Shown piece by piece: positions 16,087 through 26,947 of a stretch of 64,000 nucleotides of DNA (its first letter is position 1; each line of letters opens with the position of its first letter). This DNA is from Rhodococcus coprophilus NBRC 100603 (GTDB lineage: Bacteria > Actinomycetota > Actinomycetes > Mycobacteriales > Mycobacteriaceae). The stretch lies in NCBI RefSeq assembly GCF_001895045.1, contig NZ_BDAM01000001.1, forward strand, positions 434,001 through 498,000, given 5' to 3'. Made by a program: the position numbers and the translations under genes. Below the pieces are notes generated by a model, which did not search any database, was not told the DNA's origin, and was given only the letters and a program-made list of their open reading frames with translations.

Positions 16087-17334
16087 CTACCGACCGTTGA
16101 CGAGTTCGTCGCGGACGCGCAGAAGGTACGCCCGCTCGACGGCATTGTCGGTGCGCGCCGCGGCCATGGCGTACGCAGCCGCGGCGTCGCGCGGCCGGCC
16201 GAGCCGGCGCAGCAGAGCCGCGCGGGCTGCGTGGAACACCCGGTAGCGGTCCAATTCCAGCTCGTCGACGAGTCGCAGAGCCGCCTCCGGCCCCTCGACC
16301 TCGGCCACCGCAATCGCCCGATGCAGCGCCACGACGGGCGTCGGTTGTAGCGCGAACAGCTGATCGTAGAGTTGCACGATCTGCGACCAGTCGGTGTCAG
16401 CGGCGGTTGCCGCGTCGGAGTGCACCGCCGCGATCGCCGCCTGGACCTGGTACGGCCCAGGACGGTTCGCGTGAAGGCATCGTCTAACGAGATCCTGCGC
16501 CTCGTCGACGAGGGCGCGATCCCAGTCGGCGCGCACCTGATCGGCGAGGAGCACCAGCCGGCCGTCCCCGGTGGTTCGGGCGGGACGACGCGACTCGCCG
16601 AACAGCATCAGGGCGAGCAGGCCGACGGTTTCGAGGTCACCGGGCAGGAGTTCTGCCAGCAGCCGGGTGAGCCGGACGGCCTCGACGCCCAGGTCCGGGT
16701 TGCCGAGGTCCGGTCCGTCGCTGGCGGTGTGCCCCTCGGTGTAGATGAGGTACAGCACCGCATGGACCGCGTCGAGCCGGTCGGGCAGCTCGGTGTCGTT
16801 CGGGATCCGGAACGGGATACGCGCGTCGCGGATCTTGGACTTCGACCTTGAAATACGTTGCGCCATAGTTGTTTCCGGAACCAGAAAGGCATGCGCAATC
16901 TGCGGGGTGGTGAGGCCTCCGAGCATGCGCAAGGTCAGGGCCACCCGCGACGCCGGTGCGAGCGCGGGATGGCAGCACGTGAACATCAGGCGGAGTCGGT
17001 CGTCGAGCATGTCCGTCGATTCCTCCACCGAAGCCTCGTCCTCCACCGAAGCCTCGGAAACGGGGTGCACCCGGGCAGCTTCGGCAAACTTCCGGCCCCG
17101 TGCTGCTTCACGGCGCGCGTGGTCTATCGCCCGACGCCGCGCGGTGGTGATGATCCACCCCGCCGGACTCGGCGGGATCCCCTCCCCCGGCCAGCGGTTC
17201 ACCGCGACGGTGAACGCCTCCTGCACCGCGTCTTCGGCGAGGTCGAGATCGCCGAAGACGCGGGTGAGGACGGATACCGCACGTCCGTACTCGTCGCGGA
17301 AGATCCGCTCGATCTGTGTCGAAGTGACCGTCAT
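16087..17334 (-). CDS. ECF sigma factor with TPR-like C-terminal extension (ECF42 type)
   Basis: This 415-residue protein has sigma region 2 at about residues 8-75 (FGDLDLAEDAVQEAF) and region 4 around LTLRMLGGLTTPQIAHAF. A roughly 230-residue helical extension follows (VLYLIYTEGHTAS), the layout of ECF42 sigma factors, where the extension regulates activity in place of a classic anti-sigma factor. It starts 5 bp after the YCII/DGPF-type gene, the conserved partner of this group. ATG 17334 begins MTVTSTQIERIF; the upstream open frame overlaps the partner. An 18-bp duplication lies in the interdomain linker. Confidence 0.88.
   Translation of the reverse strand: MTVTSTQIERIFRDEYGRAVSVLTRVFGDLDLAEDAVQEAFTVAVNRWPGEGIPPSPAGWIITTARRRAIDHARREAARGRKFAEAARVHPVSEASVEDEASVEESTDMLDDRLRLMFTCCHPALAPASRVALTLRMLGGLTTPQIAHAFLVPETTMAQRISRSKSKIRDARIPFRIPNDTELPDRLDAVHAVLYLIYTEGHTASDGPDLGNPDLGVEAVRLTRLLAELLPGDLETVGLLALMLFGESRRPARTTGDGRLVLLADQVRADWDRALVDEAQDLVRRCLHANRPGPYQVQAAIAAVHSDAATAADTDWSQIVQLYDQLFALQPTPVVALHRAIAVAEVEGPEAALRLVDELELDRYRVFHAARAALLRRLGRPRDAAAAYAMAAARTDNAVERAYLLRVRDELVNGR
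17021..17056. repeat. 18-bp tandem duplication in the sigma factor linker
   Basis: The unit tcctccaccgaagcctcg occurs at 17021-17038 and again at 17039-17056. It encodes the repeated EASVED/EASVEE stretch in the acidic linker between sigma regions 2 and 4. The reading frame is kept. Confidence 0.9.
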
Positions 17335-17339
17335 CGGAC

Positions 17340-17693
17340 TCAGCCGGACGACACCCACTGCAGAGGACGCACCTCGACCGGCAGGGTGGTAGCCTCCGCG
17401 AGCTTGTGACCCCACACCAGCGCGGCGTCGAGATCCGGCGCTTCGATGACGTTGAAGCCACCGAGATGTTCCTTGCCTTCGATGTAGGGCCCGTCGGTCG
17501 TCACGACGCCCCGGCTCCCGTTACGGACGACGGTCGAGGTGCTCGGCGCGTGCAGGCCTCCCGAAAAGACCCACGCCCCGGCCTCGCGCAGTTCGCCTTC
17601 GAGGGCCCGCACCCGTCGCATGATCGGTTCGAGTTCCTCGGGCGGCGGCGGATCACCGTCGGGTTGATAGATGCTGAGCAGGTACTGGACCAT
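17340..17693 (-). CDS. YCII/DGPF-domain protein paired with the ECF42 sigma factor
   Basis: This 117-residue protein starts MVQYLLSIYQPDG and contains TTDGPYIEGKEHLGGF, a variant (DGPY) of the DGPF signature of this dimeric alpha/beta family. Such proteins are regularly encoded next to, and often controlled by, ECF42 sigma factors; their biochemical role is unclear. AAGGAA lies about 9 bp before ATG 17693. An upstream in-frame extension (to 17738) is less likely. Its stop lies 5 bp before the sigma gene start, so the two are probably co-transcribed. Confidence 0.85.
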   Translation of the reverse strand: MVQYLLSIYQPDGDPPPPEELEPIMRRVRALEGELREAGAWVFSGGLHAPSTSTVVRNGSRGVVTTDGPYIEGKEHLGGFNVIEAPDLDAALVWGHKLAEATTLPVEVRPLQWVSSG

Positions 17694-17832
17694 TGCCGAA
17701 TTCCTTCTCTGCGGTGGCCGGCTGTTCCGGCCGCTCATCTACTACACGAACGATAGGCGGCAGATTCGACATCCACCGGCACGAAGGGGACAACCGGGCG
17801 CGAAGGCGCGGCACTCCGCCTACCGTGAGGTC

Positions 17833-19419
17833 ATGGAGTGGTCGAAGGCCCTCGGCATACCGGCTGCGGCGCTGGCCGCGGTGGCGTCCTACGACATGCT
17901 TCAGCGGAAGCACTCGCTGTTGCGGAACTTTCCTGTCGTCGGACACGGACGGCATCTGCTCGAGGCAGTCGGGCCCGAGTTGCGGCAGTACATCATCACC
18001 CGCAACGACGAGGAGCGCCCGTTCACCCGCGACCAGCGCCGATGGGTGTATGCGTCGTCGAAGCAGGAGAACAACACGTTCGGATTCGGCACCGACAACG
18101 ATGTCGAGTACACCGACGGGTACACGATTATCAAGCACCGCACGTTCTCGCAGCTTCCCGCGTCGGGTGCCCCGCACAGCGGGGAGGGGCTCGAGGTTCC
18201 GTCGGCGAAGATCCTCGGCGGACCGTTGGGACGGGCGAAAGCCTTCCGCCCGCCTTCGTTCGCCAACATCTCGGGGATGAGCTTCGGTTCCCTGTCCTCC
18301 GCCGCGGTCACCGCACTCAACCAGGGCGCTGCCGCCGCGGGATGCATGCACAACACCGGTGAAGGTGGCCTGTCGCGGTACCACCGCAACGGTGCCGAAC
18401 TGATCTTCCAGATCGGCACCGCCTACTTCGGGTGCCGCGACGAGGAGGGCCGGTTCGACCTGGACCGGCTTGTCGCCCTCACCGAGTCGGCGCCGGTCAG
18501 AGCGCTCGAGATCAAACTCAGCCAGGGCGCCAAACCCGGTCTGGGCGGCCTGCTGCCCGCCGCCAAAGTCACTCCCGAGATCGCCGAGATCCGTGGTGTG
18601 GCGATGGGCCGGGATGTCGTGAGTCCGTCCCGGCACACGGCGTTCCACGACGTCGACAGCATGCTCGACTTCGTCGAGCTCGTCGCCTCGGAGACCGGCC
18701 TTCCGGTGGGAATCAAAGCGGCTGTGGGAGATCCGACGTTCTGGCAGTCACTGGTGGGTTCGATGCGCAGCGGCGAACGAGGTGTGGACTTCGTGACCGT
18801 CGACGGCGGCGAAGGCGGTACGGGGGCTGCGCCGCTCGTGTTCACGGACGCGGTCTCGTTGCCCTTCCGCAGCGGGTTCGCGCGGGTCTACGGGCAGTTC
18901 GCCGAAGCGGATCTCGCCGAACGCGTCACGTTCGTCGGGTCCGGCAAACTCGGCCTGCCCGACAATGCCGTCGCCGCATTCGCCCTCGGCTGCGACATGC
19001 TCAACGTCGCGCGCGAACCGATGTTCGCGCTGGGCTGCATCCAAGCGCAGAAGTGTCACACCGACACCTGCCCGACCGGGGTGGCCACCCACAACCGCTG
19101 GCTGGAGCGAGGACTCGACGTTCCGTCCAAGGCCGCACGAGTCGAGGGCTATCTGCGGGCACTGCGGCGGGACGTGTTCAAGGTGGCGGAAGCGTGCGGC
19201 GTCGCACATCCCGGCCTGATCGGCGCCGACGACGTCGAAGTCGCCGACGGCAACCGGCGGTCGGTGACCCTCGCCGAACTCTACGGCTACCGCGAGGGGT
19301 GGGGGATGCCGAGCCTCGCCGACCGCGAGGAGATCATCCGGATCATGACGGCCCGGGCACCCGGGCCGGAAGACGGAGAGGGGTCCCCGGGAGCCACGAC
19401 CGCACCCCCGCGCCCGTGA
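17833..19419 (+). CDS. FMN-binding glutamate synthase-like protein (GltB2 domain)
   Basis: This 528-residue protein resembles the FMN/iron-sulfur synthase domain of glutamate synthase without the glutaminase domain. ANISGMSFGSLSSAAVTALN and NTGEGGLSRYH mark the barrel, and TVDGGEGGTGAAP is the FMN phosphate region. CIQAQKCHTDTCPTGVA (three Cys) matches the 3Fe-4S cluster loop. An N-terminal hydrophobic stretch (LGIPAAALAAVASYDML) precedes the domain. The native substrate of this stand-alone class is unknown. ATG 17833 follows GTGAGG; the longer frame overlaps the divergent YCII gene start. Confidence 0.85.
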   Translation: MEWSKALGIPAAALAAVASYDMLQRKHSLLRNFPVVGHGRHLLEAVGPELRQYIITRNDEERPFTRDQRRWVYASSKQENNTFGFGTDNDVEYTDGYTIIKHRTFSQLPASGAPHSGEGLEVPSAKILGGPLGRAKAFRPPSFANISGMSFGSLSSAAVTALNQGAAAAGCMHNTGEGGLSRYHRNGAELIFQIGTAYFGCRDEEGRFDLDRLVALTESAPVRALEIKLSQGAKPGLGGLLPAAKVTPEIAEIRGVAMGRDVVSPSRHTAFHDVDSMLDFVELVASETGLPVGIKAAVGDPTFWQSLVGSMRSGERGVDFVTVDGGEGGTGAAPLVFTDAVSLPFRSGFARVYGQFAEADLAERVTFVGSGKLGLPDNAVAAFALGCDMLNVAREPMFALGCIQAQKCHTDTCPTGVATHNRWLERGLDVPSKAARVEGYLRALRRDVFKVAEACGVAHPGLIGADDVEVADGNRRSVTLAELYGYREGWGMPSLADREEIIRIMTARAPGPEDGEGSPGATTAPPRP

Positions 19420-19493
19420 CCGCACCGATCGTCGGACCGGATCGTGCGCCCCACCTCGGCAACACGCGCCGCAGCGTGCAGGATCTCGCTTGG

Positions 19494-20333
19494 TCAGACG
19501 TAGTCGAGACCCACCGCGCGCGCCATCGCCTCCCGTGGCGCGGGCAGACCGGTGAACTGCTCGACCTGGCCGAACGCCTGATTCAGGAGCATGTGCAGTC
19601 CACTGATGACGACGCTCCCGCGGGTCTTCGCCGCCGTAGCCAGTGGAGTCGGCCACGGGTCGTAGATCGCGTCGAGGATGAACGGCGCTCGGGCGAGCAC
19701 GTCGGCGTACGGTGCCGCCGCATCAGCCGGCACGGTGCTGACCATGACGTCCGCGTCCGCGCACACCTGCCCGAGACCGGCAGCGTCGAACGGCATCCAT
19801 TGAGCGTCGACGCCCTCTCCGAGGCAGTCGAAGGTAGCCCGGGCACGACTTTCGTCGCGCGCAACGACCGTGACGTGGCGGACTCCGAGTTCGGTGAGGC
19901 CGACGAGCGCAGGTCTCGAGGTACCCCCGGACCCGACGACGACCGCGGACCCGTCACGCAGATCGCGGACGCCGCCGGAGCGCAGTGCTCCGGTGACCCC
20001 GTCGACGTCGGTGCAGTCCGCCCGCCATCCTCCGGGCACCCGCACCAGCGTGTTGGCGGATCCGATGATGACGGCGCGCTCGGTGCGCTCGGTCGCGAAC
20101 TCGAGTGCCGCGAACTTGCCGGGCATCGTCACCGAGACACCGACCCACTCGTCACCGAGACCACCGACCAGGCCCGCGAGTTCCTCTCCGGTGCATTCGA
20201 TCCGGTCGTAGGTCCACCCCGTCAACCCGAGCGCCCGGTACGCCGCGAGGTGCAGCAGGGGCGACTTGGAATGCTCGATCGGTTTCCCGAGGACCGCCGC
20301 CTTGCGGGGTCCCGGGTTCGGGTCATCTACCAC
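19494..20333 (-). CDS. aroE: Shikimate 5-dehydrogenase
   Basis: This 279-residue enzyme reduces 3-dehydroshikimate with NADPH in aromatic amino acid synthesis. The substrate site is seen in VLGKPIEHSKSPLLH (14-28), and the catalytic Lys73 and Asp109 in SVTMPGK and DCTDVDG. VVGSGGTSRPALVGL is the dinucleotide loop. The start is taken as GTG 20333, 11 bp inside the mltG 3' end; the open frame upstream lies wholly within mltG. The order ruvX-mltG-aroE is standard in mycolate actinobacteria. SVTMPGK departs from the common NVTxPxK, a conservative change. Confidence 0.9.
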   Translation of the reverse strand: MVDDPNPGPRKAAVLGKPIEHSKSPLLHLAAYRALGLTGWTYDRIECTGEELAGLVGGLGDEWVGVSVTMPGKFAALEFATERTERAVIIGSANTLVRVPGGWRADCTDVDGVTGALRSGGVRDLRDGSAVVVGSGGTSRPALVGLTELGVRHVTVVARDESRARATFDCLGEGVDAQWMPFDAAGLGQVCADADVMVSTVPADAAAPYADVLARAPFILDAIYDPWPTPLATAAKTRGSVVISGLHMLLNQAFGQVEQFTGLPAPREAMARAVGLDYV

Positions 20334-22083
20334 TTTTGAGGATTCCGCTTTCCAGAGCTTTTTCGGTGTTGACGAGGTGTTCTTCGTAGCTGTTCGCGAA
20401 CAGGGTGGTGCCCTTGTCGTCGATCGTGACGAAGTAGGTCCACTCACCCGGTTCCGGGTTCTCCACCGCTTGGAGAGCGCCGATGCTCGGCGAGGAGATC
20501 GGTGTCGCGGGCAGACCCACGCTCGCGTACGTGTTCCACGGAGTGACGAGTGCGCGGTCCGCGTCGGTGGTGGCGAGTTCCGTCTCGTCGAGTGCGTAGT
20601 TGACGGTGGAGTCGAACTGCAGCATCTGCCCGATCTCGAGACGGTTGAGAATGACGCGAGCGACCTTCGAGAAGTCCGCCGGGAGCGCTTCCCGTTCGAC
20701 CAGCGACGCCGCGACGAGCAGTTCGTAGGGTGTCAGCCCTACCTTGGCCGCCGCTGCCGTGATGCCGGTTTCGTCGTACTTGGCGGCACTCGCGGAGACG
20801 AGCGTGCGGAGGACCTCGACGGGTTCCGCACTCGGATCGATATCCCAGCTGCCCGCCGCGATCAGACCTTCGAGCTGGCGCGCCCGGTCGGGGACGTTCG
20901 CGACTGCCTCGCGGGCCCATTCGGGGACCCCGAGAGCTTCGAGATCGGGGCTCGCACCGGCCGCCTCGAGCTCCTCGTAGGTCAGGCAGGTGGGTACGCC
21001 GCCGTCGTCGTAGCAGCTTGCCTCGGAGATCAGCGTGTAGATGCCCTTGCGCACGGCCCCGGTGTTGACGTCACGGATGTCGTGGAGCTGACGGCCCTCG
21101 GAGACGACGAACGCGCCGACGCGGCTGGTGTCGCTCACCAATGCCGCAACCGCGTCCACCGCGGGAACGTTGGTCGGTACCCGGTAGAAGCCCGGGTGCA
21201 GAGCGTTCATGCCGGAGTTCTGCACGGCGGCTTCGTAGAACGCCGCAGAGCTGGCGACGACACCCTTCTCGACGAATTCGGTGCCGATCTGCTGAGCCGT
21301 GTCGCCGGGCTGCACCTGGACCACCACTTCCGGCCCCGGAGGCCCGGTGAAGTCGGGTGCGGGGTCGGGTCCGGTCAGCTTCGTGTAGGCGAAGTAGCCA
21401 CCGCCCAGAACGATAACCAGAAGCAAAGCCGCGGCGAGAGATCCAGCGATGCGTCCGCGCTTCTTGCGGGCAGCCGCCCCTCCCGCTCGCTTGCCCCGGG
21501 AGGCCGGGGCGCCGACGGCCGCGGGGGCCGCACGGGTCTCGGTGTGGTCGTCGTCCTCGCCCTCGTAGGGGCCGGCGAATTCGTCGGCGTCATCGTCGTC
21601 GTAGCGGTCGTACTCGTCGCCGGTGTCGTCGTAGCGGTAACCCTCGCGCTGAGCGTAGGAGTAATCCTCGACGTAGTCGTCGTCCGCGTAGGCAGGCTCG
21701 CCGTAAGCCTGGTCGGGGGCGTAGCCCTCGTCCGGGGCTGCGTAGCCGTGGTGCGGTGCCGCGTGGCCGTGATCGGGTGCATAACCCCGGTCGGCGGCAT
21801 ATCCCTGGTCGGCGGCATATCCCTGGTCGGCGGCATATCCCTGGTCGGGAGCGTGACCGGGGGGCGGACCGTCGAAGGCTCCCTGCTCGAAATGCAGCAC
21901 GTTCGTCTCGTCGTCGTCCGGCGAACGCGGCGGGCGGTTCCACTGCGGTGGCGGCGGGTCGTAGCGGTGATCACCCTGACCACCCCGTTCCGGCGGCCCG
22001 CCGTAGCTGTCGGCGTACGGATCGGAGAACAACCCCTGCCGTGTGTTGTCGGAACGGTCGTCGGACTGCCCGTGCCGGTTCAC
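20323..22083 (-). CDS. mltG: Endolytic murein transglycosylase MltG with long disordered N-terminus
   Basis: This 586-residue protein cleaves nascent glycan strands to set their length. The N-terminal 205 residues are Tyr/Asp/Pro-rich and disordered, with a GYAADQ repeat array at about 80-105 and acidic runs near 160-180. A membrane helix follows (about 212-234), then a LysM-like stretch and the YceG catalytic domain with Glu463 in [20 protein letters not shown] near the end is also family-typical. GTG 22083 overlaps the ruvX stop by 4 bp. The domain is extracytoplasmic; the long cytoplasmic tail may be a regulatory interaction platform (inference). Confidence 0.92.
   Translation of the reverse strand: MNRHGQSDDRSDNTRQGLFSDPYADSYGGPPERGGQGDHRYDPPPPQWNRPPRSPDDDETNVLHFEQGAFDGPPPGHAPDQGYAADQGYAADQGYAADRGYAPDHGHAAPHHGYAAPDEGYAPDQAYGEPAYADDDYVEDYSYAQREGYRYDDTGDEYDRYDDDDADEFAGPYEGEDDDHTETRAAPAAVGAPASRGKRAGGAAARKKRGRIAGSLAAALLLVIVLGGGYFAYTKLTGPDPAPDFTGPPGPEVVVQVQPGDTAQQIGTEFVEKGVVASSAAFYEAAVQNSGMNALHPGFYRVPTNVPAVDAVAALVSDTSRVGAFVVSEGRQLHDIRDVNTGAVRKGIYTLISEASCYDDGGVPTCLTYEELEAAGASPDLEALGVPEWAREAVANVPDRARQLEGLIAAGSWDIDPSAEPVEVLRTLVSASAAKYDETGITAAAAKVGLTPYELLVAASLVEREALPADFSKVARVILNRLEIGQMLQFDSTVNYALDETELATTDADRALVTPWNTYASVGLPATPISSPSIGALQAVENPEPGEWTYFVTIDDKGTTLFANSYEEHLVNTEKALESGILKSGR
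21789..21842. repeat. Three perfect 18-bp tandem repeats inside mltG
   Basis: The unit ggtcggcggcatatccct is repeated exactly three times (21789-21806, 21807-21824, 21825-21842), with degenerate copies on both sides. It encodes the GYAADQ hexapeptide array in the cytoplasmic tail of MltG. Perfect identity points to recent slippage, and copy number may vary between strains. Confidence 0.92.
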
Positions 22084-22598
22084 CGGCTTCCCCCGAGTTC
22101 TCCGTCGGCTTCGTTCACTGCTGCGCTCCGCTCGTCCAACCAACCCTGCAAAATGGCCACGGCGGCGGCCTGGTCGATCACAGGCCGCGCGCCCCTCGCG
22201 CTCACCCCGCTTTCGCGGAGGGCACGCGCCGCAGTGACCGTGGTGAAACGTTCGTCGGCCATGCGCACGGGAACATCCGGTAGCTGCCGACGAATGCGCC
22301 GAGCGAAGTCGCTCGCCAGTTTCGCGGCCTTGCCGGGCTCGCCGCGCAGCGTCTGCGGCAGCCCGACGATAACCTCCACTGCCTCGTATTCCATAACAAT
22401 TTGGACAATGCGCCGGATATCCGGCGCGTCGGGACCGCGATCCTTGGACCGAGGCACCGTTTCGACCGGCGTCGCGAGGATGCAATCGGGGTCGCTCGAG
22501 GCGACCCCGATCCGCACACTGCCGACGTCGATTCCGATTCGTCTTCCCCGGCCGGGGTCGTCGGCCCCGGGTCGGTCCGGGCCCGGCAGGTCAGCCAC
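22080..22598 (-). CDS. ruvX: Holliday junction resolvase-like YqgF/RuvX protein
   Basis: This 172-residue RNase H-fold protein has [13 protein letters not shown] (21-33) with the first acidic active-site residue, [16 protein letters not shown] in the middle, and RMADERFTT and [15 protein letters not shown] toward the C-terminus with the remaining acids. The family acts in pre-16S rRNA 5' processing and/or junction resolution. The start codon is GTG 22598, 2 bp after the alaS stop. The alaS-ruvX-mltG-aroE order indicates one operon. Confidence 0.92.
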   Translation of the reverse strand: MADLPGPDRPGADDPGRGRRIGIDVGSVRIGVASSDPDCILATPVETVPRSKDRGPDAPDIRRIVQIVMEYEAVEVIVGLPQTLRGEPGKAAKLASDFARRIRRQLPDVPVRMADERFTTVTAARALRESGVSARGARPVIDQAAAVAILQGWLDERSAAVNEADGELGGSR

Positions 22599-22600
22599 GC

Positions 22601-25267
22601 TCAGCCGGCCAGCTCGCTGAGCCGTGCACGGAAGGCGTCGAGGGCGGCGGGGATGCCGGACGGGTTCGATCCGCTCCCCTGCGCCATGTCGGGCTTACCG
22701 CCGCCGCGGCCGCCGATCGCGGGGCCGAAGCTCGCCACGAGGTCGCCGGCCTTGATGCCCATGGACTGCGCGGCCTTGGTGGTGGCCACTACGAAGGGAA
22801 CCTTTCCTTCGGTATTGCCGAGCAGCAGCACCACCGCAGGTTCGGACCCCAGTCGGCCACGCACATCCGACGCGAGGGTGCGCAGGTCGTTGCCCGCCAC
22901 GCCTTCGGGTGCGGCGTCGGCCACCACAAGAAGATCACCGACCCGCTGGGCCTTGCCCGCGTAACCACCGGCGGCGGCGGCGACGTTGGCCGCTCGAGTC
23001 TTCTCGAGTTCCTTCTCCGCAGCCTTGAGCCGCTCGATCAGCGACTCGACTCGTCCGGGCACCTCTTCCGAGGGCACCTTCAGCGTCGACGACAGACCCG
23101 CCAGCAGCGCACGTTCCTTCGCGAGGTGCCGGTAGGAGTCGAGTCCGACGTAGGCCTCGACGCGGCGCACGCCTGATCCGACCGACTGCTCACCGAGCAA
23201 GGTGACGGTGCCGACGTGCGACGAATGCTGCACGTGGGTGCCACCGCACAGCTCCATCGAGAACGGTCCACCGATCTCGACGACACGCACCTCGTCGCCG
23301 TAGTTCTCGCCGAACAGCGCCATCGCGCCCATCTTCTTCGCCTTGTCGAGGTCGGTGACGAACGTGTTGACGGGGTAGTTCGCCGCGACGGCCTCGTTGG
23401 TGACGACCTCGATGTCCTGCTTCTGCTGCTCGGACAACGCGCCCGGCCAGGAGAAGTCGAACCGGAGGTAACCGGGCTTGTTGAGCGACCCGGCCTGCAC
23501 GGCGTTGGGGCCGAGGACCTCACGCAGAGCGGCGTGCACGAGGTGCGTGCCCGAGTGGCCCTGCGTCGCGCCCTTGCGCCACTCCGGGTCGACCTGCACG
23601 AGGACCGCGTCGCCTTCGGTCACCTGTCCTTCGACCACGGTGACCTTGTGCGTCCACAACTGCTTGGCGATCTTCTGGACGTCGTCGACCTTGATCTTCA
23701 GGCCCGGTCCGGTGATCGTGCCGATGTCGGCGATCTGTCCGCCCGACTCCGCGTACAGGGGGCTGCGATCGAGGATCAGCTCGACCTTCTGGCCTGCGGT
23801 TGCGGTGTGCAGACGTTCTCCGCCGGTGATGACGGCGAGCACGTGCGCCTCGGTCACCAGTTCACCGAAGCCTGTGAACTCGGTGGGGCCGCGATCGAGC
23901 AATTCCTTGTAGACCGTCATGTCGGCGTGCGCGTGCTTACGAGCGCGCGCGTCGTCCTTCGCACGCTGGCGCTGTTCGGCCATGAGCGAACGGAAGCCGT
24001 CCTCGTCGACGCTGAGCCCGGCCTCGGACGCCATCTCGAGCGTGAGGTCGATCGGGAAGCCGTAGGTGTCGTGCAAGGTGAAAGCGGCGGTGCCGCCGAG
24101 GACGGTGCGCCCCTCCGCCTTCGCGGCGTCGACAGCACCCTCGAACAGTTTGCTGCCGGTGCCGAGCGTCTTGAGGAACGCGGTCTCTTCACCCACCGCG
24201 ACGGTCTCGATACGGGCGAAATTCGTGGCGAGTTCGGGATAGGAAGGCGCCATGGTGTCGCGGACGACAGCCATGAACTCGGCCATCGTGGGCCGGTCGG
24301 CGCCCAGCAGACGCGCCGAACGCACGATCCGGCGCAGCAGACGCCGCAGGACGTACCCCCGGCCGTCGTTGCCGGGGTTGACACCGTCGACGATGAGCAT
24401 CGCAGCTGTGCGAGCGTGGTCGGCGATCACCCGGAAGTGGACGTCGTCCTCGTGCTTGTCGCCGTACAGCGCACCCGTCAGTTCGGCTGCCTTGTCGATC
24501 ACGGGACGGAGCAGATCGGTTTCGTAGACGTTCTCGACACCCTGGAGCAGAAACGCCACACGCTCGACGCCCATACCGGTGTCGATGTTCTTCTTCGGCA
24601 GCGGTCCGAGGATCGGATAGTCGTCCTTCGAGATCCCCACGCCGCGCTCGTTCTGCATGAACACGAGGTTCCAGATCTCGATGTAGCGGTCCTCGTCGGC
24701 CTCCGGGCCGCCTTCGACGCCGTATTCGGGGCCACGGTCGTAGAAGATCTCCGAGCACGGGCCGCACGGGCCCGGGATTCCCATGGACCAGTAGTTGTCC
24801 TTCATGCCGCGCCGCTGAATCCGGGCCTCGGGCACATTCATCTTGTCGCGCCAGATCGCGAACGCTTCATCGTCGTCGAGATAGACGGTGACCCAGAGCT
24901 TTTCGGGGTCGATCCCGTATCCGCCGTCCTCGACGGAGCCGGTGAGCAGCGACCACGCGAAGGCGATGGCCTCTTCCTTGAAGTAGTCACCGAACGAGAA
25001 GTTGCCCGCCATCTGGAAGAACGTGTTGTGCCGGGTCGTCTTGCCGACCTCTTCGATGTCGAGCGTGCGCACGCACTTCTGCACCGACGTCGCACGGTCG
25101 TACGGCGGGGTCTGCTGCCCGAGGAAGAACGGCACGAAGGGAACCATGCCGGCATTGACGAACAGGAGATTCGGATCGGCGAGGATCAGCGACGCGCTGG
25201 GCACCTCGGTGTGGCCGGCCTTCACGAAGTGATCGAGAAAGCGCCTACGGATCTCGTGGGTCTGCAC
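22601..25267 (-). CDS. alaS: Alanine-tRNA ligase
   Basis: This 888-residue class II synthetase starts at GTG 25267 ([19 protein letters not shown]), with AAAGGA about 10 bp upstream. The upstream open frame is not homologous. Motif 1 to 3 regions are visible ([42 protein letters not shown]). The editing domain zinc ligands appear as [11 protein letters not shown] and CGGTHV, and the C-terminal DHHA1-type domain ends in [13 protein letters not shown]. Length is as expected. It is the first gene of the alaS-aroE operon, 138 bp after rarA. Confidence 0.97.
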   Translation of the reverse strand: MQTHEIRRRFLDHFVKAGHTEVPSASLILADPNLLFVNAGMVPFVPFFLGQQTPPYDRATSVQKCVRTLDIEEVGKTTRHNTFFQMAGNFSFGDYFKEEAIAFAWSLLTGSVEDGGYGIDPEKLWVTVYLDDDEAFAIWRDKMNVPEARIQRRGMKDNYWSMGIPGPCGPCSEIFYDRGPEYGVEGGPEADEDRYIEIWNLVFMQNERGVGISKDDYPILGPLPKKNIDTGMGVERVAFLLQGVENVYETDLLRPVIDKAAELTGALYGDKHEDDVHFRVIADHARTAAMLIVDGVNPGNDGRGYVLRRLLRRIVRSARLLGADRPTMAEFMAVVRDTMAPSYPELATNFARIETVAVGEETAFLKTLGTGSKLFEGAVDAAKAEGRTVLGGTAAFTLHDTYGFPIDLTLEMASEAGLSVDEDGFRSLMAEQRQRAKDDARARKHAHADMTVYKELLDRGPTEFTGFGELVTEAHVLAVITGGERLHTATAGQKVELILDRSPLYAESGGQIADIGTITGPGLKIKVDDVQKIAKQLWTHKVTVVEGQVTEGDAVLVQVDPEWRKGATQGHSGTHLVHAALREVLGPNAVQAGSLNKPGYLRFDFSWPGALSEQQKQDIEVVTNEAVAANYPVNTFVTDLDKAKKMGAMALFGENYGDEVRVVEIGGPFSMELCGGTHVQHSSHVGTVTLLGEQSVGSGVRRVEAYVGLDSYRHLAKERALLAGLSSTLKVPSEEVPGRVESLIERLKAAEKELEKTRAANVAAAAGGYAGKAQRVGDLLVVADAAPEGVAGNDLRTLASDVRGRLGSEPAVVLLLGNTEGKVPFVVATTKAAQSMGIKAGDLVASFGPAIGGRGGGKPDMAQGSGSNPSGIPAALDAFRARLSELAG

Positions 25268-25405
25268 GTCGATGGTCCTTTGTCGTGTGTGACGGTTCCG
25301 GGAACTGCCCGGTGTGGCCTGCAGGCCGTGCGAAACGGCCATCGTTCAGCTTAACGTCCCGATGCAACCGGCTTCCGGTCGGTCCGACGGGGGCGTCACC
25401 TCCGT

Positions 25406-26821
25406 CTACCGCTCTCCGCGCACGATGCGGCGCAGCTTCGGTACCCGCGACGCCAGCTCCCGTTCGGCACCGTGATTGGTGGGCGTGAAGTAGTCGACTC
25501 CCACCAGTTCGTCGGGAGCGTACTGCTGGGCGAGCACACCGTCGGGATGGTCGTGCGGATAGCGGTAGCCGACAGCGTTGCCGAGTTTCTGCGCCCCCTG
25601 ATAGTGCCCGTCGCGCAGGTGCGGGGGCACCATCCCTGCCTTGCCGGCTTTGACGTCGGCGATCGCCGCACCCAGCGCGGCGGTGACCGCGCCCGACTTC
25701 GGAGCGGTCGCGATGTGGATGGTGGCCTGGGCGAGAGCCAACTGCGCCTCGGGCATCCCCACCTGCTGCACCACCTGTGCTGCCGCCACCGCGGTCTGCA
25801 AGGCGGTGGGATCGGCCATGCCGACCTCTTCGCTCGCCTGGATCATCAGTCGCCGGGCGATGAAGCGCGGGTCCTCCCCCGCGACGATCATGCGTGCGAG
25901 GTAGTGGAGGGCGGCATCGACATCGGAGCCACGCAGCGACTTGATGAAGGCACTCGCCACGTCGTAGTGCTGGTCGCCGTCGCGGTCGTATCGGACCGCG
26001 GCCTTGTCGATGCTCGATTCGACCGTCGCCAGATCGATGACGGCGTCGCCGTCGCCCGCACGGTCCATCGCCGTCTCGGCGGACGCCTCGAGCGCTGTCA
26101 GAGCCCGGCGCGCGTCGCCGCCGGCGAGTCGCACGAGGTGATCCAGCGCCTCGTCGCTGATCTCCACCGCGCCGCCGAGCCCCCGTTCGTCGGCGCGGGC
26201 TCGTTCGAGGAGTTTGCGGATGTCGTCGCTGCCCAGTGGCTGCAACTGAAGCACCAGCGAGCGCGAGAGCAGTGGCGCGACGACCGAGAAGGAGGGGTTC
26301 TCCGTCGTGGCCGCGACAAGCAGGACGATCCGGTTCTCGACGGCGGCGAGCAGCGCATCCTGCTGCGTCTTCGAGAACCGGTGGACCTCGTCGATGAACA
26401 GGACCGTTTGTTCCCCGTGGGTCAGCCGGCGCCGTGCCAGGTCGATGACCGCGCGCACGTCCTTCACACCGGCGGACAGGGCCGACAACGCCTCGAAACG
26501 GCGGCCGGTCGCTCCGGAGATCAACGATGCCAGGGTGGTCTTGCCCGTGCCGGGAGGCCCGTACAGCACCACCGACGCCGCTCCGGAACCTTCGACGAGA
26601 CGGCGCAAGGGAGCCCCCGGTTCGAGCAGGTGCTGCTGACCGACCACCTCGTCGAGGCTCGCCGGACGCATCCGCGCGGCAAGCGGCGCGCCCGGGCCGG
26701 TCGGCGCGGCGGGCGCACGACGGACCTCGGGCTCGGGTTCGTCGGGTTCCGCGTCGGGGGGCGTCTCGAAGAGGGCGTCCGGTTCTGCCGAAGGATCATC
26801 CGCCCCGAATACGTCACTCAC
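25406..26821 (-). CDS. rarA: Replication-associated recombination protein A (AAA+ ATPase)
   Basis: This 471-residue clamp-loader-like ATPase has Walker [12 protein letters not shown] (86-96), Walker B FIDEVHRF (142-149), sensor-1 [10 protein letters not shown] and a C-terminal tetramerisation part ([20 protein letters not shown]). A disordered acidic/proline N-terminus of about 45 residues precedes the domain. RarA/MgsA acts at stalled forks together with SSB. The 126-bp gap to the divergent PhoD-like gene would carry both promoters. Confidence 0.95.
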   Translation of the reverse strand: MSDVFGADDPSAEPDALFETPPDAEPDEPEPEVRRAPAAPTGPGAPLAARMRPASLDEVVGQQHLLEPGAPLRRLVEGSGAASVVLYGPPGTGKTTLASLISGATGRRFEALSALSAGVKDVRAVIDLARRRLTHGEQTVLFIDEVHRFSKTQQDALLAAVENRIVLLVAATTENPSFSVVAPLLSRSLVLQLQPLGSDDIRKLLERARADERGLGGAVEISDEALDHLVRLAGGDARRALTALEASAETAMDRAGDGDAVIDLATVESSIDKAAVRYDRDGDQHYDVASAFIKSLRGSDVDAALHYLARMIVAGEDPRFIARRLMIQASEEVGMADPTALQTAVAAAQVVQQVGMPEAQLALAQATIHIATAPKSGAVTAALGAAIADVKAGKAGMVPPHLRDGHYQGAQKLGNAVGYRYPHDHPDGVLAQQYAPDELVGVDYFTPTNHGAERELASRVPKLRRIVRGER

Positions 26822-26947
26822 GACACCGACGCTACAAGCACGCCCCGACCGTCGCGGGCGCGGTGCGCGGCGAACAGGCGGTGACTTTTGGGCGCATATC
26901 CGCCATTCGGCCCGAATCGCGACGCTTGTCGTGGTCAGATCTTCGTC

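Noticed and set aside
20266-22620. 784-codon forward frame with Val/Gly-rich repeats
   Set aside because: It is the complement of mltG and ruvX; the repeats mirror the GYAADQ array and no ribosome site or homologous domain is seen.
23216-25354. 712-codon forward frame
   Set aside because: It is the complement of alaS, rich in Arg/Val/Gly/Asp without recognisable motifs.
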